A stretch of DNA of 64,000 nt from Ophioderma brevispina (GCA_023653785.1 JAMKCH010035789.1:1-64000); one strand, 5' to 3'; numbered from the stretch's first letter, positions 1-12,483 are shown. The notes: generated from the sequence alone by a model not told the origin. Made by a program: numbers and translations.

Positions 1-199
1 ATGAGAAATCTTTTCTCAAATAAAATTGAGAAAATCAAATTAATACTTTTAATCACAAAATGGAGGTATTATAACAATACTTATTCCATTTGGTACGCTC
101 GTAATGAGCCTAACTGGGATTCAGCCCATGAAGATTTAATCTTTCCTTTTCATTGTTGTTGGTTGTCCCCACCCCGCGCTTCCTGTTTTTTCTTTTTAA

Positions 200-402
200 A
201 TTAGAGAATAAAAGCATGGTTTGGGGTACCGGTACTCGCTTTACGAAGAATTGAAACCAAGGCGTTACCATTATTTTAAGTGGAAGAACGAGGCCGCAGG
301 TCGAGTTCTTCCACGCAAAAATATTGGTGTCGCCAAATTTCAATTCGTCGTAAAGAGAGTACCGGTTCCCAAAATCATACCTTTATTCTCATTCTTAAAC
401 AG
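200..402. repeat. Short foldback element
   Basis: The left half (about 200-290) and right half (about 300-402) are imperfect reverse complements centred near 295. Both arms contain a ggaaccggtactc-like block and a tggaagaac block. Open frames on both strands here share the peptide KRVPVP, which is explained by the palindrome rather than coding. Confidence 0.6.
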
Positions 403-450
403 CTTTATAATTTAAGGTCATCTTCAATTTCGCGATACTTTATGGCTTAA

Positions 451-1058
451 GGGGTTTGACGTGTTAGCGATCTACTCGATAAAATTTTCCAGAATTCACA
501 TATATGGTATTTACAACTGTGCTGATTAAGAATCTGAAATAAAAAAATGGGGGTCACCGACTTTGTTTTTGAGCTATAGCAAAAACAAAAAAGGTATGTT
601 GTCACTTTTTAAACCACGCAAGTCTATGGGAAAAGTCAAAATTTGACGTTTAGATCGCCTACAAAATAAAATCTTCTCGATAAAATTTTGTAATTTCTAA
701 ATATGTTGAGGTCCCGATGTCGTTTTTCATAATTTTTAAATAAAAAATGAGGGTCACCGACTTACTTTTTCCGTTACATGCAGAAAACCACTGAAATTGG
801 ACACTTTTTCAAATTGGGCGTCTTGTTGGGCGGCAAGAAAAATCCGCGCCACATTCGGCATGCAGCAAAGCAGGAACGCAGGCGTAGAGATGCGCGATTT
901 TAATAAACGCAAACAAACGCACAGTTATTCGCGGTATCTGCGCATGATACCTTCGCAGCTCAAAACTAAAATTCTTCCATTTGTCCATGACTGGGCTCTA
1001 AACAGAATACTAAAGGTGTAAAGCAGCTTGCGCGTAAACAAATCACACGTCAAACCCC
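451..1058. mobile_element. Non-autonomous DNA transposon flanked by TTAA
   Basis: Inverted 14-bp ends GGGGTTTGACGTGT (451-464) and its complement (1045-1058) are each flanked outside by TTAA (447-450 and 1059-1062). A TTAA target duplication is typical of the piggyBac superfamily. No transposase is encoded. Internally, a block with gggtcaccgact is repeated near 548 and 750. Confidence 0.6.
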
Positions 1059-1224
1059 TTAAATACAATAAAAAGGACTGCCAGTAACAAAAATCGAACA
1101 ACCCGTTGAACGCAACGAACATACGCAACGAGACGCAACGCTGGCACGCGCGAGCGAACGTAGCAAAACGAGGTATGACGCGAGCGCTTCAACCTCCAAA
1201 TAACGTCAATACGCAGCGCGTACT

Positions 1225-1256
1225 ACCTGGGTTCAATTGTCGAATTGAACCCAGGT
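1225..1256. repeat. 32-bp near-perfect palindrome
   Basis: Arms of 14 bp (acctgggttcaatt and its complement) are separated by a few bases. No U-tract or gene context suggests a terminator. Probably part of a repeat. Confidence 0.6.
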
Positions 1257-1429
1257 ATCAGCCAATGAAATTGCTTATATTTTCACAGCTGTTTAAGAAT
1301 GGTCTATTTTGTGTGCTGTTATGAATTTTTCTGTTCTTCTATTTTGGTGGTCGTTTCCCCGCCTGTCTGCTGTTGGTTGGATAACAAATCTTTGTTGTCC
1401 AGCAGGTGAAATTTGCTCTGGGACAGAGA

Positions 1430-1530
1430 TGGATGGACGGTCGGACGGATGGATGGATGGATGGAAGGGTGGATGGATAGATGGATGGATTGATAGATAG
1501 ATAGATATAGATAGATATAGATATATATTA
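1430..1530. repeat. GGAT/GATA microsatellite
   Basis: Consecutive ggat units grade into gata units. Open frames across it ([12 protein letters not shown] on the minus strand) are simple-sequence artefacts. Confidence 0.85.
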
Positions 1531-1668
1531 CAAACAGAAGAATAGGAAAACAGACCAATTAATACCGTTAATAGTGTTGGATAGAAATGGATATGACAAC
1601 GGATTAGGAAAGAACTGGTAATTCCAAGCTTCAAAAGGTTTTTTTTTTCAATTGTTGGATTTTCCCCA

Positions 1669-1710
1669 GCTGTTACCTTCCTAATTAATTTTCTGGAAGG
1701 TAACAGCAGA
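1669..1710. repeat. Hairpin with 12-bp arms
   Basis: ctgttaccttcc and its complement ggaaggtaacag flank a 13-base loop. No associated gene. Confidence 0.6.
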
Positions 1711-1847
1711 GGATGGATGGCAAAGCTAGAAGATACAAATGCCGGAAAAGAATTTTCCCCAGCCATATCGAAATGACCAATCTGCAAGTGTCAACCTAAT
1801 ATAACAAATTTTAAATAATTAAGCTTGCCCTTTTTCAGAAACAAAAT

Positions 1848-2404
1848 GAAATTAAAGCAATATTAGCACATTTTTGTGAAGAGCGCCCCCAATTTTTCAA
1901 ACATTTGGAGATTTTTACACGATGCATGGTAACTGGCTAGTAAAACTATACCTGTGAATGGCTAACTCGAAAATTTCTATGTGTCACAAACGGAAGGAAT
2001 TTTGTACTAGAATAATTATTATCAGGGGAATCCCCGATAATAATTCAACGGTGGGGAAACGGGCTCAATGTGAAATAGCCGGGACATAGACGCATTGTAC
2101 GTGTCTACGCTCATCATTAGTTGTTTTAATGGTTCAGAAAGTCAAGTTTCGAGGTTATTTTTCTCGAGGTGGACACTATTTCCTCATGGACGAATAAACG
2201 TAGCATTTCAGCTCTGCCGTTAAGTCCAATCTGGGATCCAAATTCTACTTACAAAATAGCTTATTTGGTGATAAATACGTATTTTTTAGCAATTCTCGTT
2301 CGAAGTATAGTTTCAGACAATTACCAACGTAACGTGTGCCCCAATATCAAAATTTGAAAATTGGGGGCGCTTTCAACAAAATGTGCTTAATATTGTTTAA
2401 TATG
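1848..2404. mobile_element. MITE-like element with about 50-bp inverted ends
   Basis: The left end (1848-1900) is the reverse complement of the right end (2351-2404). Both carry the block ttgggggcgct and tgtgcta. A 32-bp palindrome (2014-2045, arms aattattatc) lies inside. The right 185 bp recur at 16878-17065, so this is a dispersed family. A weak match (gcgccctcaattttcaaaca) also occurs near 37645. Confidence 0.6.
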
Positions 2405-2583
2405 ACAAAATATATGAAGCAAAGAAGAAATGTCTTTTATCAATATTTTAGAATGAGCTTAGAAAGGTAGAAGGAAAGATCTCCCATCCTGAACTTGTAA
2501 ACCTCAGTTCCTGTTATGAATATTATCGATACAAGTTTTTAGAGGGCGTCCGGGCGCACCTAGTAGCTTGGCTTGAAAACCGT

Positions 2584-2872
2584 TACGGCGGTCCGGTGTA
2601 AGTACGTAAGCGGGATGCGGCCCGTAGCCATTGTGTGCCTTACTTTTCGTGGTTTTGCGGGCACGAAGTACCCGACAAAAACGTTCAATTTATGCAATGT
2701 ATATAGGTTCCCAGGTTCAGACCCAATTACGATAATATTCCAAAAAAAAATAGTAACGGACCATCTTTTCCGAGAGGATAACGGTAAATCGCTCGCGCCC
2801 CGTACTTAATATAAAATATTTCGCAGTCTGTGACACAGACTTACAACTTACGGACCGCCGTAGGAAAGTAGC
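2584..2872. repeat. Possible short element with tacggcggtccg ends
   Basis: tacggcggtccg near 2583 has its complement cggaccgccgta near 2853. No target duplication is clear and the interior is not recognised. The 2872-3090 stretch that follows holds nothing I can name. Confidence 0.3.
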
Positions 2873-3448
2873 CAAATGGGATTCTACGCCCCCCTTACAT
2901 CACGATATATGTTACATAGCGGATGTTCAAATATGTGGACAATATAAGGAGCTGCTCGAGATTACCGCTGACCCTTAAAATAATTTCTGTCGGCCGAGAT
3001 TTAATCAAGAAGAGTCTCATTCTTGCGCAATTTAAAAAACTATTTTTACAACATGTAATAATGGACTCCTCCACGTAACACGCATATTGGGTAGGTCACT
3101 CGTGACCCGCGTTGTCTTCCATCACTTGTGCCATTGCGCAGATACCCATATTTAGAAGTCCTATGTGCGAGCGGTATAAGGCGCTGCCACACAGCAGTAT
3201 TTTCCCCCCGTTGGTCCTGGTTCGAAATCGGTCAAGAGACGTTGGATTTTTCATTGGTTTCTTCGTTTTGTTCTTGTGTGCGTTTGTTGTTCCCAGGCCC
3301 GCTGTGCCGTTGTTTGGGTTGTTTCCTCCCTTCCCCCCTTTTTTCACCCCCTCCCCGCTTCCCTGGCCTCCCGCCGTTGGGAATAAGTCGGCCCACTGAC
3401 CCCTCATCCTCTGCCCCCCCCAATTACACGGAAAACAAAGAAATCAAT

Positions 3449-4930
3449 TTAAACAGATATAAAAATACAAAATAAAAAATTCAAAAGGAATTAACAATTG
3501 CAACAATGAGTTGAAAAAAAGAAAACGCTAAATTACATAAAAAAGAAAGAGAAAAATAACAGAAAAGATTTTCAAAGAAAAAACAATATTACTTAAAATT
3601 AATTAAAATACCTAAAATAATATAAGCAAAGGTAAATTAATAAACAAAAGTTATATGACAAAACATAAATGTAAAAAAGAAAACAAATGCAACTAAATGA
3701 AAATAACACCAATAAACAAAGTACTAACAAAGAACTAATAAAATAAAAAATCTTTAAAATAATACAAATAAAGAGAGATAAGTGATAAATAATAATAATA
3801 AAATAAAATTACAATGGAAAAAACAAAAGAAAAAATTTAAATATAAATAAAATACAAAATTAAAAGTCAAAAGAATTAATAATTGAACAATGAGTGAAAA
3901 ATAAAACGGCTAAAAGAACAAATAAAAAAGAAAAGAAACGGAAACAAATAAGACTTTAAAAGAAAAACAATATAATTAAAATTAATTCAAATACATACAA
4001 TAATATAAGCAAAAAATAAAAACATAAAATTATTAGGCCAATGGAATTGGATCTTTAGTTCCGGTAGACTGTTCGAAAAAGGAGGAGGTCACTCTTTCAT
4101 CTTCAGATTTTCAAGGGTCAATAATGTTTAGTCATTGGTATAAAGAGGTGTTAAACCTAAATTCTATATCTACCATCAGACTTTTAACAGTTGGATACTT
4201 GTAAGGAATTTCTTCAAAAAAAATCAATTTTTGAAGTGAATATGTAAGCTCGCTCGCAGAGTTGATAAGGAGCATTGGTTAGGGAAATCTAACATTTTCA
4301 TCTTAAACACGTAAACCCTCACACAAAGTATGTTAAAATGATCAGAACGACCTGCCTGATATTATGAGAAGCCGACAAAAGTTATGATCTGTATTTAAAG
4401 GTGCAATGGAGATTTCCAAAAACAAGATGTCCCGAAAACATGTGAAAATTCTGATTTCGGCATGGTGTAAAGATTTGTATTAAAAAATCCCCATCTGTAG
4501 GATTAAGCTGAGAACTGTCTCTTTGATACAAAAATTGTGAAATTCTACATTTTGTATAGGAGCAAAGACGAAATTCAGCCTATGTTTTCTATTGAAAATT
4601 TAAACAAATACAAATCACCTTTTGTTTTCATTTTAAGTCATATTCTGTAAACAAATAAAGGTACATGTAGGGGGAATCTATTGAGCGTCTAAACTAGATG
4701 AATCACCTACATATCACAGTAAAAAGATGATTGAAATCTTCGGTGCACCTTTACGATTTCCGAACCTATGAATCTTAACCAAAAATAATGAAAAGTTTGA
4801 CAAAAATGAACATTCAGGGTGGGCGGGTAACTGGAAACTAAATATCCATTCATTGGCCTAATAAACAAACGGTTAAACCAAAATAAATGTAAAAATCATA
4901 ACAAAATGCACTAAAATAACAAAAATACAC
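3449..4930. repeat. A-rich tandem duplication (about 390-bp unit), second unit interrupted
   Basis: Unit 1 (about 3449-3840) and unit 2 (about 3841-4032, continuing at 4862-4930) share aligned landmarks: gaattaacaattg, acaatgag, tataagcaaa, taaacaaa and aaatgtaaaaa. Unit 2 is split by the transposon at 4033-4861, after which the unit-1-like sequence resumes. Strongly A-biased on the top strand, with no coding capacity. Confidence 0.65.
4033..4861. mobile_element. 829-bp MITE with TTAGGCCAATG ends, TA duplication
   Basis: TTAGGCCAATG (4033-4043) and its complement CATTGGCCTAA (4851-4861) are flanked by TA on both sides (4031-4032, 4862-4863), as for Tc1/mariner-type elements. It is inserted inside unit 2 of the A-rich repeat, which fixes both boundaries. 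No transposase is present. The interior (about 4400-4700) recurs in diverged form at 12685-13045. Confidence 0.7.
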
Positions 4931-5039
4931 GTTGATTCAAATATGACAAGCAGGCGTTTGAGAAAGCAGTGGCGTGTTAATTAAAAAACTAATTTAAAAT
5001 TAAAACAGCAATAAATATAAACAATGAAATGAGCATAAT

Positions 5040-5560
5040 ACGAACAACGTAGGTAAGTAATTAAAGTTTAATTAAGAAATAATCAAAAAATATCGAATAG
5101 AAAAAAATCGTCTATATTCTTGTATTTCAATATCTAGATACTCTTATAATTTCTACATATTCCTACTATATTTTGTATTTCAATAATATATATATATATA
5201 TTTTAGACTTGTTTTCAAAAACACTTTTGTGGTACGAACAAGGGCAATAACAACTTCATTGAATTCCCATCTGATATGTGTCTGTTTCTGTCTACATAAG
5301 TATTTCCCAACCCACATAGAACAACCCAAACAAGACTTACTCCTTGGGGCGCCCCTTTCCTTTTAAAGAATTTATTAAAAAACAGCGGTAGTGTTTATAC
5401 ACTGTAATCCGTGTTGACCGTGGCTTTCATTTAGCTAAGGATTCAAAATAAACTGTAGTTATCGTTCTCGGGTGTCATTAACAATAAGCATATTGTATAA
5501 GTAAATTATAGAGAAGTATGGAACCACCTACTGTCAGGGGCGTCACATAGATACCATTTT
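5040..5560. other. AT-rich sequence with short TA run, no gene seen
   Basis: Contains a TA microsatellite at about 5189-5203 and otherwise unremarkable AT-rich sequence. Confidence 0.5.
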
Positions 5561-5563
5561 CAT

Positions 5564-5579
5564 GGGGGGGGGGGGGGGG
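5564..5579. repeat. Poly-G run
   Basis: Uninterrupted G tract of about 16 bases. A similar C tract lies at 21525-21541. These may be assembly-sensitive. Confidence 0.8.
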
Positions 5580-5719
5580 CCGCCGGCAAAACTGTCTACT
5601 TTGCGGACCCAATTTTCTAAATGTTTAAAACTTTTCAGGCTCGATGTGGTCGCCGCGTTGTCCACCTGAAAGTTTTTCCCGTCCGGTTCGAATATTGAAA
5701 GGGGGAGGACCCCACCCCC

Positions 5720-6350
5720 AACTTTAGGTGAAGCACTAAAACAATATCATATGCCGCATATAAGCCTACACGGCGCATTCTTGATCTTACTCACGGGTAG
5801 CCTATACGGCAGGCTACGCCGGCAGCTACTGCACAATTACACTGAGCTAGTTTGATAATTGCAGTAGCTACAAGACATGGCTTCCAGTATACAGTTAGGC
5901 CCTATAGGTATAGCGTGACGTGTCTATCGGACAGTACTTATCCTAATGGCTTACCCCTAGAGTTGCCGATATAGGTGGAGGAAGGTAGAATGGTGTGAAC
6001 AGTACCAGTGTAGACACGCAGCTATCGTATCTAATCCGCAGTTATTACGCCGCCAGTTGATAGTATACAAAATGGGGCGCTTTCGGTGTGTGCAGTCAGT
6101 TTTTGTCGTTTTGAGGAAATCATCCGAAATTCGCAATGGACATCATCCGAAACCCCTAAGAACACGCAATTTTATAAAATGCAAATTGGCCAGAGACATT
6201 ACCGTACGCGCTGGAAACCGGTGTAAAAGGGGATATGGTTCCGACCGGAAACCATAGGTCCGGTCAGAGACGACAACCGGAATAAGCGTGAACTAATGTT
6301 GCGTGAAGAGTTACTTATCGATGGCCCTATTGTCACCTATTGTTTGGCGA
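5720..6350. repeat. Dispersed repeat family, copy 1
   Basis: The segment around 5850-6000 (gcagtagctacaagac, acgtgtctat, aatggcttac, gtagaatggtgtga) matches 27875-28010. The segment around 6205-6350 (accggtgtaaaa, gacgacaaccggaataagcgtgaactaatgttg) matches 47895-48045. Together they indicate a long family of which 27.8 kb and 47.9 kb hold fragments. Type unknown. Confidence 0.5.
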
Positions 6351-6359
6351 CGTTGAGAG

Positions 6360-7350
6360 GAGGCTAGATTCCTGCAACACCTGTGTAAGCAACGTAGCTA
6401 CTCCTGACGGTAGACGGCCCCACGTATGTGACACTATCGTTATGCGGCAAAACAAGCAAAACAGATGGAATCGTGGCCTTGTGTGAGTGTACGTCGCGGT
6501 AGGTAATCTGAACTATCGGTGGTATATCAGCTGCGTGGCTACTACCATGAAATGGCCGTGTAGAGTGCAAAATCAGTAATAAAGTAGTTACTTTATCCAA
6601 ATATTCCACCTAAAGATTTGAAATAATACCGATTGCTGACAAGGTCCACATATTTGCCGACGACAGCAATTTTGTGAATGGGAGGTGTCACACCCCTCCA
6701 GGGGACGGTCTGCCTACGTGAAATTGGAATCGAGTCTTTACCGGTTCTCGGAGCAGCTAGCTGTAATAGCCTATGCATAGGGGGGGTTTGATATCAAACA
6801 CATGAACCCCCGCTTCAAAATATGAGACATCCTAAATAAATGAAAAAAAATCCATTGTACTGAAATTTCAGGACTATTCTAACCCCCGTACATACCCGCT
6901 GAAAAGTTGTTGAAAATAGGTTTCCAAAGTCGGAAGCCTGCAATGTGAATGATGCATTGAAATTGCCTTCTCAAATGTATCAATGATTCAGATTTTTACT
7001 GCTGACTTTCGAAGTGTTCGTGAGTTTTACCAAAATCACACATTTTTATTCAATGTTAGATTATTTCACACCAATGGTACATGTCTTTTAGCTTTTGTGG
7101 AATGTTGTTTTAAAATTAGGCTAAATTCACAAATTTGGCATCCATTTTCAGGAATGTAGCAATGGAGCTGCATGTATGCAGTCTGAGCAGTATTCAAGAA
7201 CTAATGCATATCAAAATAATTTTAGCTTTGCTGTCTTAATATATATGTTAGACAGAAAAAATAGCTATACAACCAAATAATTGTCAAGTCTGAGCGTGAT
7301 CTAGGTAATCCCTGCATAGTGGCATCTGCATTGGCCGTGACCTTGTTTTT
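6360..7350. other. Intergenic stretch without recognised genes
   Basis: Includes a short gggggtttgatatcaaac palindrome near 6782. Nothing else I can name. Confidence 0.4.
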
Positions 7351-7364
7351 AAATACAGTATCAT

Positions 7365-8490
7365 TAGGGTTGGGCAATATGGATATTTTTTTCTAATTTT
7401 CTTTCAAAACGGGTGGATTCTTAGGCCATTTTGGTTGCTAAAACCAAATCAGGAACGCTTTTTGGCTAAGATGATTTTTTAGGTCGGTAAAAAAATGACT
7501 TTTAAATTTTGTACATGAAATCAATAGGATATTTTCCTATTCAGAAAAACCACAAAAAAAACGACTATCTTAGTCATTGATTTTGCTAGAAATTCCTCAA
7601 AAGGTGCATTTATAATAGCAGCTAGACACTTTTTGAAGAAAATTAACAAGTCATTCTCAATGGCAGAAAAACTATTTTTTACAAAATTCATTTTCAATTG
7701 AGGCAAGGCAATACACAGAAATAACCAAAACCCAAACATACCCAGAATCTTATGTTACTGGATGTTGAAACAGTGGTATTGGTTGTAAGGTCAAGCCTTT
7801 AAAACATGTCAATACCTGCCCATTGTACTGGAGTGTTTTCATACCAACAAGTGATGCTAATATATTAACCAACAAAATAAAAATTTGCAAGAGACTTGTA
7901 CATTGTTGCTAATGAAGGGCATGGGGGGGTTATGTTTGTAAGGTCCAAGCCTGTCAAACCATTTACATAAAATGCCAGCCCATGCCAATGCCATGCCATT
8001 GGTGTGTTTTCATTCCAACTTTATGCTATTATTAACAGACAACAACATAGAGAAGGCAACTTCTTGTCTGAAGAAGTTGATTTTGCAATGTGATGATATT
8101 TCAGACCATTAGGTGAAAGTGATTGCAGTGCTTATGAGTTACTCCACTTACTCCCCGCTGCAAGGTTGAAGCACTTTTTCTTTATTTTAGGCACATCGTG
8201 AACTTGATTACTTTGGAAACAGGTTTTTATATTTAGGGAAGCAATATACTTATGCTTATGTGCTAGTAATTATAAATGTCAATGGTTTGTTTGTGTCCGA
8301 TTTTGGCAAGTGAATAATTTACCACCAATCCCATTGACTTCATGTACAAAACTTAAAAGTCATTTTACCAACCTAAAAATTCATCTTAGGCGAAAAAGCT
8401 TCCAGGATTTGTTTTTCGTTCAGCAACCAAAATGGCCTAAGAATCCACTCGTTTTGGAAAAAAAGATCGTCACTCTCTTGCCCACCCCTA
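7365..8490. mobile_element. hAT-like non-autonomous transposon with about 170-bp inverted ends
   Basis: The left end TAGGGTTGGGCAA (7365) and right end TTGCCCACCCCTA (to 8490) match the hAT terminal pattern. The direct repeat AGTATCAT occurs just outside (7357-7364 and 8490-8497, sharing one base with the terminus), as expected for the 8-bp hAT target duplication. Inverted similarity continues for about 170 bp, including ggattcttaggccattttgg. The interior has an imperfect tandem duplication (about 7783-7850 and 7937-8020, gtaaggtc-aagcct) and no transposase. Confidence 0.75.
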
Positions 8491-8509
8491 GTATCATATT
8501 ACTACTTAA

Positions 8510-11065
8510 GCCTCTTAGAAATACAATGCCAATACACTAGGTGCATACAATCATTTGTATCAATAAATCTCTGAATAATGAGATAATGGACAGACCTACA
8601 GCTGTCATTTACGCTGCTTTTTATAGTAAAGCAAAGTAATAACAATTCATCCAAGAGAGTTTAACTGATGTTTTTTGTCAATAATTTGTAGCTGTAATTC
8701 AGTCAATATTGGGACAAAATACCTGCTGTAAATTGTGACGCCTGAATGGATTTACACAGAGCTCACCGTACTCACTGTGCTCACTGCAACTACTCAAGTA
8801 AAAAGCACAAGGCTAATTAACAAATACAGTCTTCTTTAGCAGGTGCTTACCTATTTTAGTGGGAAAATCTTTAGGGGTATGTACAGCGGGGTTATTGATT
8901 GAATTTTATTTTTTAAAGGTAGGTTGTTTTATGTTAGGGGTGTCTCCATATTTTGGGCTGGGGGTAAAATTCATACTTGCACTTTTGTGAAATAACACTA
9001 CCCTAATGCTATGCGTAAAGAAATTCATTAGGCTCGTACACAACTACTTTCTGACTATGAAATGTTAAATATTACACAACTCTATATCTGTTATCAGTAC
9101 ATGATAATATTAATATACAATGTTACGGGCGTACCCAAGGTCAGAAAAGCAACCTCCCGTGGTTCATAAAACAAAATTCACAATGACTATTGTAAGAAGA
9201 TTGACTTGACCAAGATGTAAATTTAAAACAATAATTTTAATACATAAAAGAAATCTGATCAAATCATTAATCACGCAATACAATATTAACCATGTTAACA
9301 ATGCACAAAATTATTATATTTCTTACCTATTTACAAGCACACCATGCACATAATCACTAATTAATATAGTTCAAAGTTCTTGTTGGGTGCGCACCAGTCT
9401 CTGTAGAATCAGGTCCACATAAATCTTGGCGACACAATTCTTGCTGGTACAGTTCAACTAGTTTCGCGTTATCGCAAAAGTCCTTTTTCGCTAGACCGGC
9501 CGATTAATTTGTAAAGTCGTAGACTTGGAGAAACACTGGGAGTACAACTGCAGCTCAGTTTTATAATGTCCATACAGGTATTCAGTGCGTTAAAGGTGAC
9601 GGCACTGGTACAGAAGAAAAGTGCTGCTGGAATTTTAATGTTAACCTTTGTTTTTCCAAAGGCACCAAATTTTGTGCAGCTCTGACGATTCTGACGACTT
9701 TCCAGAATTATAATAAAGAACATAAGATTATATATAAATCGAATGTTATGCAAAGTTCTCCACCTTCTGTTTGAGAGGTTTACACTCGATGAAATCTCTT
9801 GTCAACTGGCAAGGAAGAATGACTTTCAACAGAATTTGTCCTTAGCAAATTTTCCATGATGCAACAAAACAAGCGAAGACAAGTCGAAATTTCACAATCC
9901 TTTTCGTTCGCTGAAACATGTTCGGAGAGATCCCACATCCTACACCTGATATGTTTTGACGTAGCAATTACACAAAGTCAATTGTTCATCAACAGGTGTG
10001 CAATCTTGCTTCCTATAGGTAAACAAAGAACCTCTATACGGTACTTAGAATGAAGAAGATAAGACACTGTGCTCCTATTGTCCTCTGACTGCGAAGATAT
10101 TCTGACATGTTCTTACTCAGGAAGTTCTCACACACTAGTCCGATTAGAACTAGGTCAATCAGAAAAGTCATGCTAATTGCACAACACATTGCAAGTTTCA
10201 TTTTAATATTTTCCAGTTCTCTTCACTCATAATTTATATGATGTAATTTAACATGATTTAATTAATACAATACAGAAAAATAACACAATATTCAGGAGTC
10301 TGTCACAACAATCAACAGCCAGATATTAAGTAATCAATGAAAACTTATAAAAATCCTTGTAATTAATTTCATTGAATAATCTGTTTCATTTAAAATTTAA
10401 TAACAGTGACCAGTAGATCAAAAGTTCAATTGACCTCACAGCACTCAATTCAAATCCACAATCTTCAACGTTTTATGACCATGCTCTTAATCCCTTTTCA
10501 ATAAGTTTCAATAGGCGGTAATTGGGTGTTGAATGGGATGGTGAAATAATCAATACTAACAGCCATGCAGTAAATGTTAGTGTGAACTTGTAAAGTGTAA
10601 ACTATTAAATTTACACACAAAATATAAACTTAAAGTAGACAGAGAACAGAAAAAGAGTGGTACTGCCAGAAAGATGAAATTTTGAAGTTTAATATGGGAG
10701 GCTTTTCATCGAAAACGGGAGGCTAACAACTTCACAAGAAATAAGTGAAATCTGGGGTCATTTGAGGTCAGAAGCAATCAGACAGAGCAATGTCTTCTGT
10801 TGCGAATGCTGATTGGCTAAACCTCTTGTGTGCAAAATGATTTTTTTCATTGACAAGAGGCTACTAGTTCCATTTCTTTCCTGATGTTTTGGCTTGCTTT
10901 AGATAGTGTGTTTTTTTCTTCTGCTTCTCATTGGCAATGCTGAAACCTCCAACTCACTCACACAGCAGACTATGGAAAAAGTGGTAACTTTGAGCTGTTT
11001 CCTTTACATTTAGAATTCTCACATATGAAATCCAACAATATCACCCCAAAGAATAGAAAGCTAAA
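8510..11065. other. Mostly unrecognised, AT-rich sequence
   Basis: No repeat boundaries or convincing genes were found. A minus-strand frame at 9469-9753 has cysteines but no family match and no strong splice sites. The sequence around 9121-9160 resembles the LTR end seen at 35.63 kb (reverse complement TTTCTGACCTTGG then CGTAAC) and may be an old LTR fragment. Confidence 0.4.
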
Positions 11066-11072
11066 CCTTTGA

Positions 11073-11312
11073 GAGCACGTGCCAACGTGTTTGTGTCCTT
11101 GGGCAAGATACTTATTCAAAATTGCCTCGTCGACCCAAGCGACAATTGGAGAGCTTTTTGGGGGTGATTTTAGAATCTAAGTGCTGATAAGGTTGTGCGC
11201 TTAGCCAGCTGCCACCTAGATGAAGCGAAATGATTATGACGATTTCCTGATGCCGCGTAATAATAATTGGCAATCAGGACGTATAGGCGGATACGTACGC
11301 GTTATTATTAAA
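11073..11312 (+). repeat. SINE with ATT-rich tail
   Basis: Contains gtgtccttgggcaagatact and the block tgcgcttagccagctgccacctag, ending tacgcgttattatta. A second copy lies at about 37200-37435 with the same blocks and an ATT tail. A gcgttataaatg-type 3' end with a short A/T tandem tail is typical of SINEs mobilised by CR1/L2-type LINEs. Confidence 0.6.
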
Positions 11313-11388
11313 CTCTTCAAATGACCAGACTTTCAAAGATTTTTTGTTTATTCATGAATCACTAAACTGACAGTACATCGAAATGCCC

Positions 11389-11442
11389 AGCACGAGATGC
11401 TCTATAGTCGGTACAGCACGAGATGCTCTATAGTCGGTACGG
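11389..11442. repeat. Tandem duplication, 27-bp unit
   Basis: agcacgagatgctctatagt plus cggtac is repeated back to back. Confidence 0.85.
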
Positions 11443-12172
11443 CTGATAGTGGGCCAATCGTGGGTGAAATTGACAAACACAAATGCCATTTAAGTTGAGA
11501 AAACATACCAGTTTACCGTATCCATCACGAAATTACATCGCCTTTTCAGTGCACTTTTTAGTGCATTTTAAAGCAGTTTTTCCAGTTGCCATGCAAGGAA
11601 ATAGTGCACTCAAGATTTTCGAGCCTTACAGCAGCATATAGTTCAACAAACTGTGAAATTTATTCAGTTTGCTCTCAAATAATAGTACCAAGAATACAGA
11701 TATATTTTATGCACAAAAATATCAAATCATTCAACATATAGGCGCCTTCATATGAAGCATCCGGTGATTTTTAGCATAATTGATAGGTCTGTTGTAACTT
11801 TAATCAACAAATATGTTATTTACATGAACATCGCATATTTGTACTCATTGATAATATATCCACAAAGGTCACCGACTGGTCAAACAGGGTGGATACCAAG
11901 GGAATCAACTCCAGTGTGTGTGTTTTCTTGTGTTTAACACCACGATCCACTGCCTACTGAATAAAACATCCCCGGAGTGATTTTATTGTAAAATCATTCT
12001 ATTTACATAAGGGCGTTGATTTGGGCTTAATCATTTCAGGGCTAATATATATAAAAGCTTTACAATCATGCAAAAATATCAATTTTTAAAAATCTTGAGG
12101 GCTCACCATTTGACAGTGTCTCTATATGACATGGCTTTTCTACATCACTATAGTGAATTCTATCCAAGAGAG

Positions 12173-12483
12173 GTTAAAGGTCCCAGGAAAAGAGATGATA
12201 AACCTACTCCAAATCTTTACGGGGCATTCCATTCCAATAAACAGAGCCACAAAAAAGAATACACTATACCAGTGACATCATTAGTGAAACTATTGATTTT
12301 CAGTCAGTGCCATGAATAGATTCACACCAGTCACCTGGAATTTTCTATTACTCTCTGAAAAATCAATAGTTTCACTAATGATGTCATCACCAACCCAAAT
12401 ATTGAATGCTTTCTCGTCCCTCCTTGTAGACTTGACACAAACCACATCAATTCTATTTGCATTTCCTGGGACCTTTAACATTT
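12173..12483. repeat. Inverted repeat with conserved inner and outer blocks
   Basis: The outer block ggttaaaggtcccaggaaa (12173) and the inner block with acatcattagtgaaactatt (12273) have complements at about 12465-12483 and 12360-12388. The sequence between the blocks has diverged. A 63-residue minus-strand frame (MLKVPGNANRIDVVC...) spans the right arm. I do not recognise it, and it may be a remnant of a transposon protein. Confidence 0.5.

Noticed and set aside
9381..9465. Minus-strand NCTSKNCVAKIYVDLILQRL as a possible second half of the lysozyme domain
   Set aside because: Spacing is one residue off the C-x5-CA-x3-V pattern, an in-frame stop precedes it, the only acceptor gives phase 0 instead of the required phase 1, and it ends too early.
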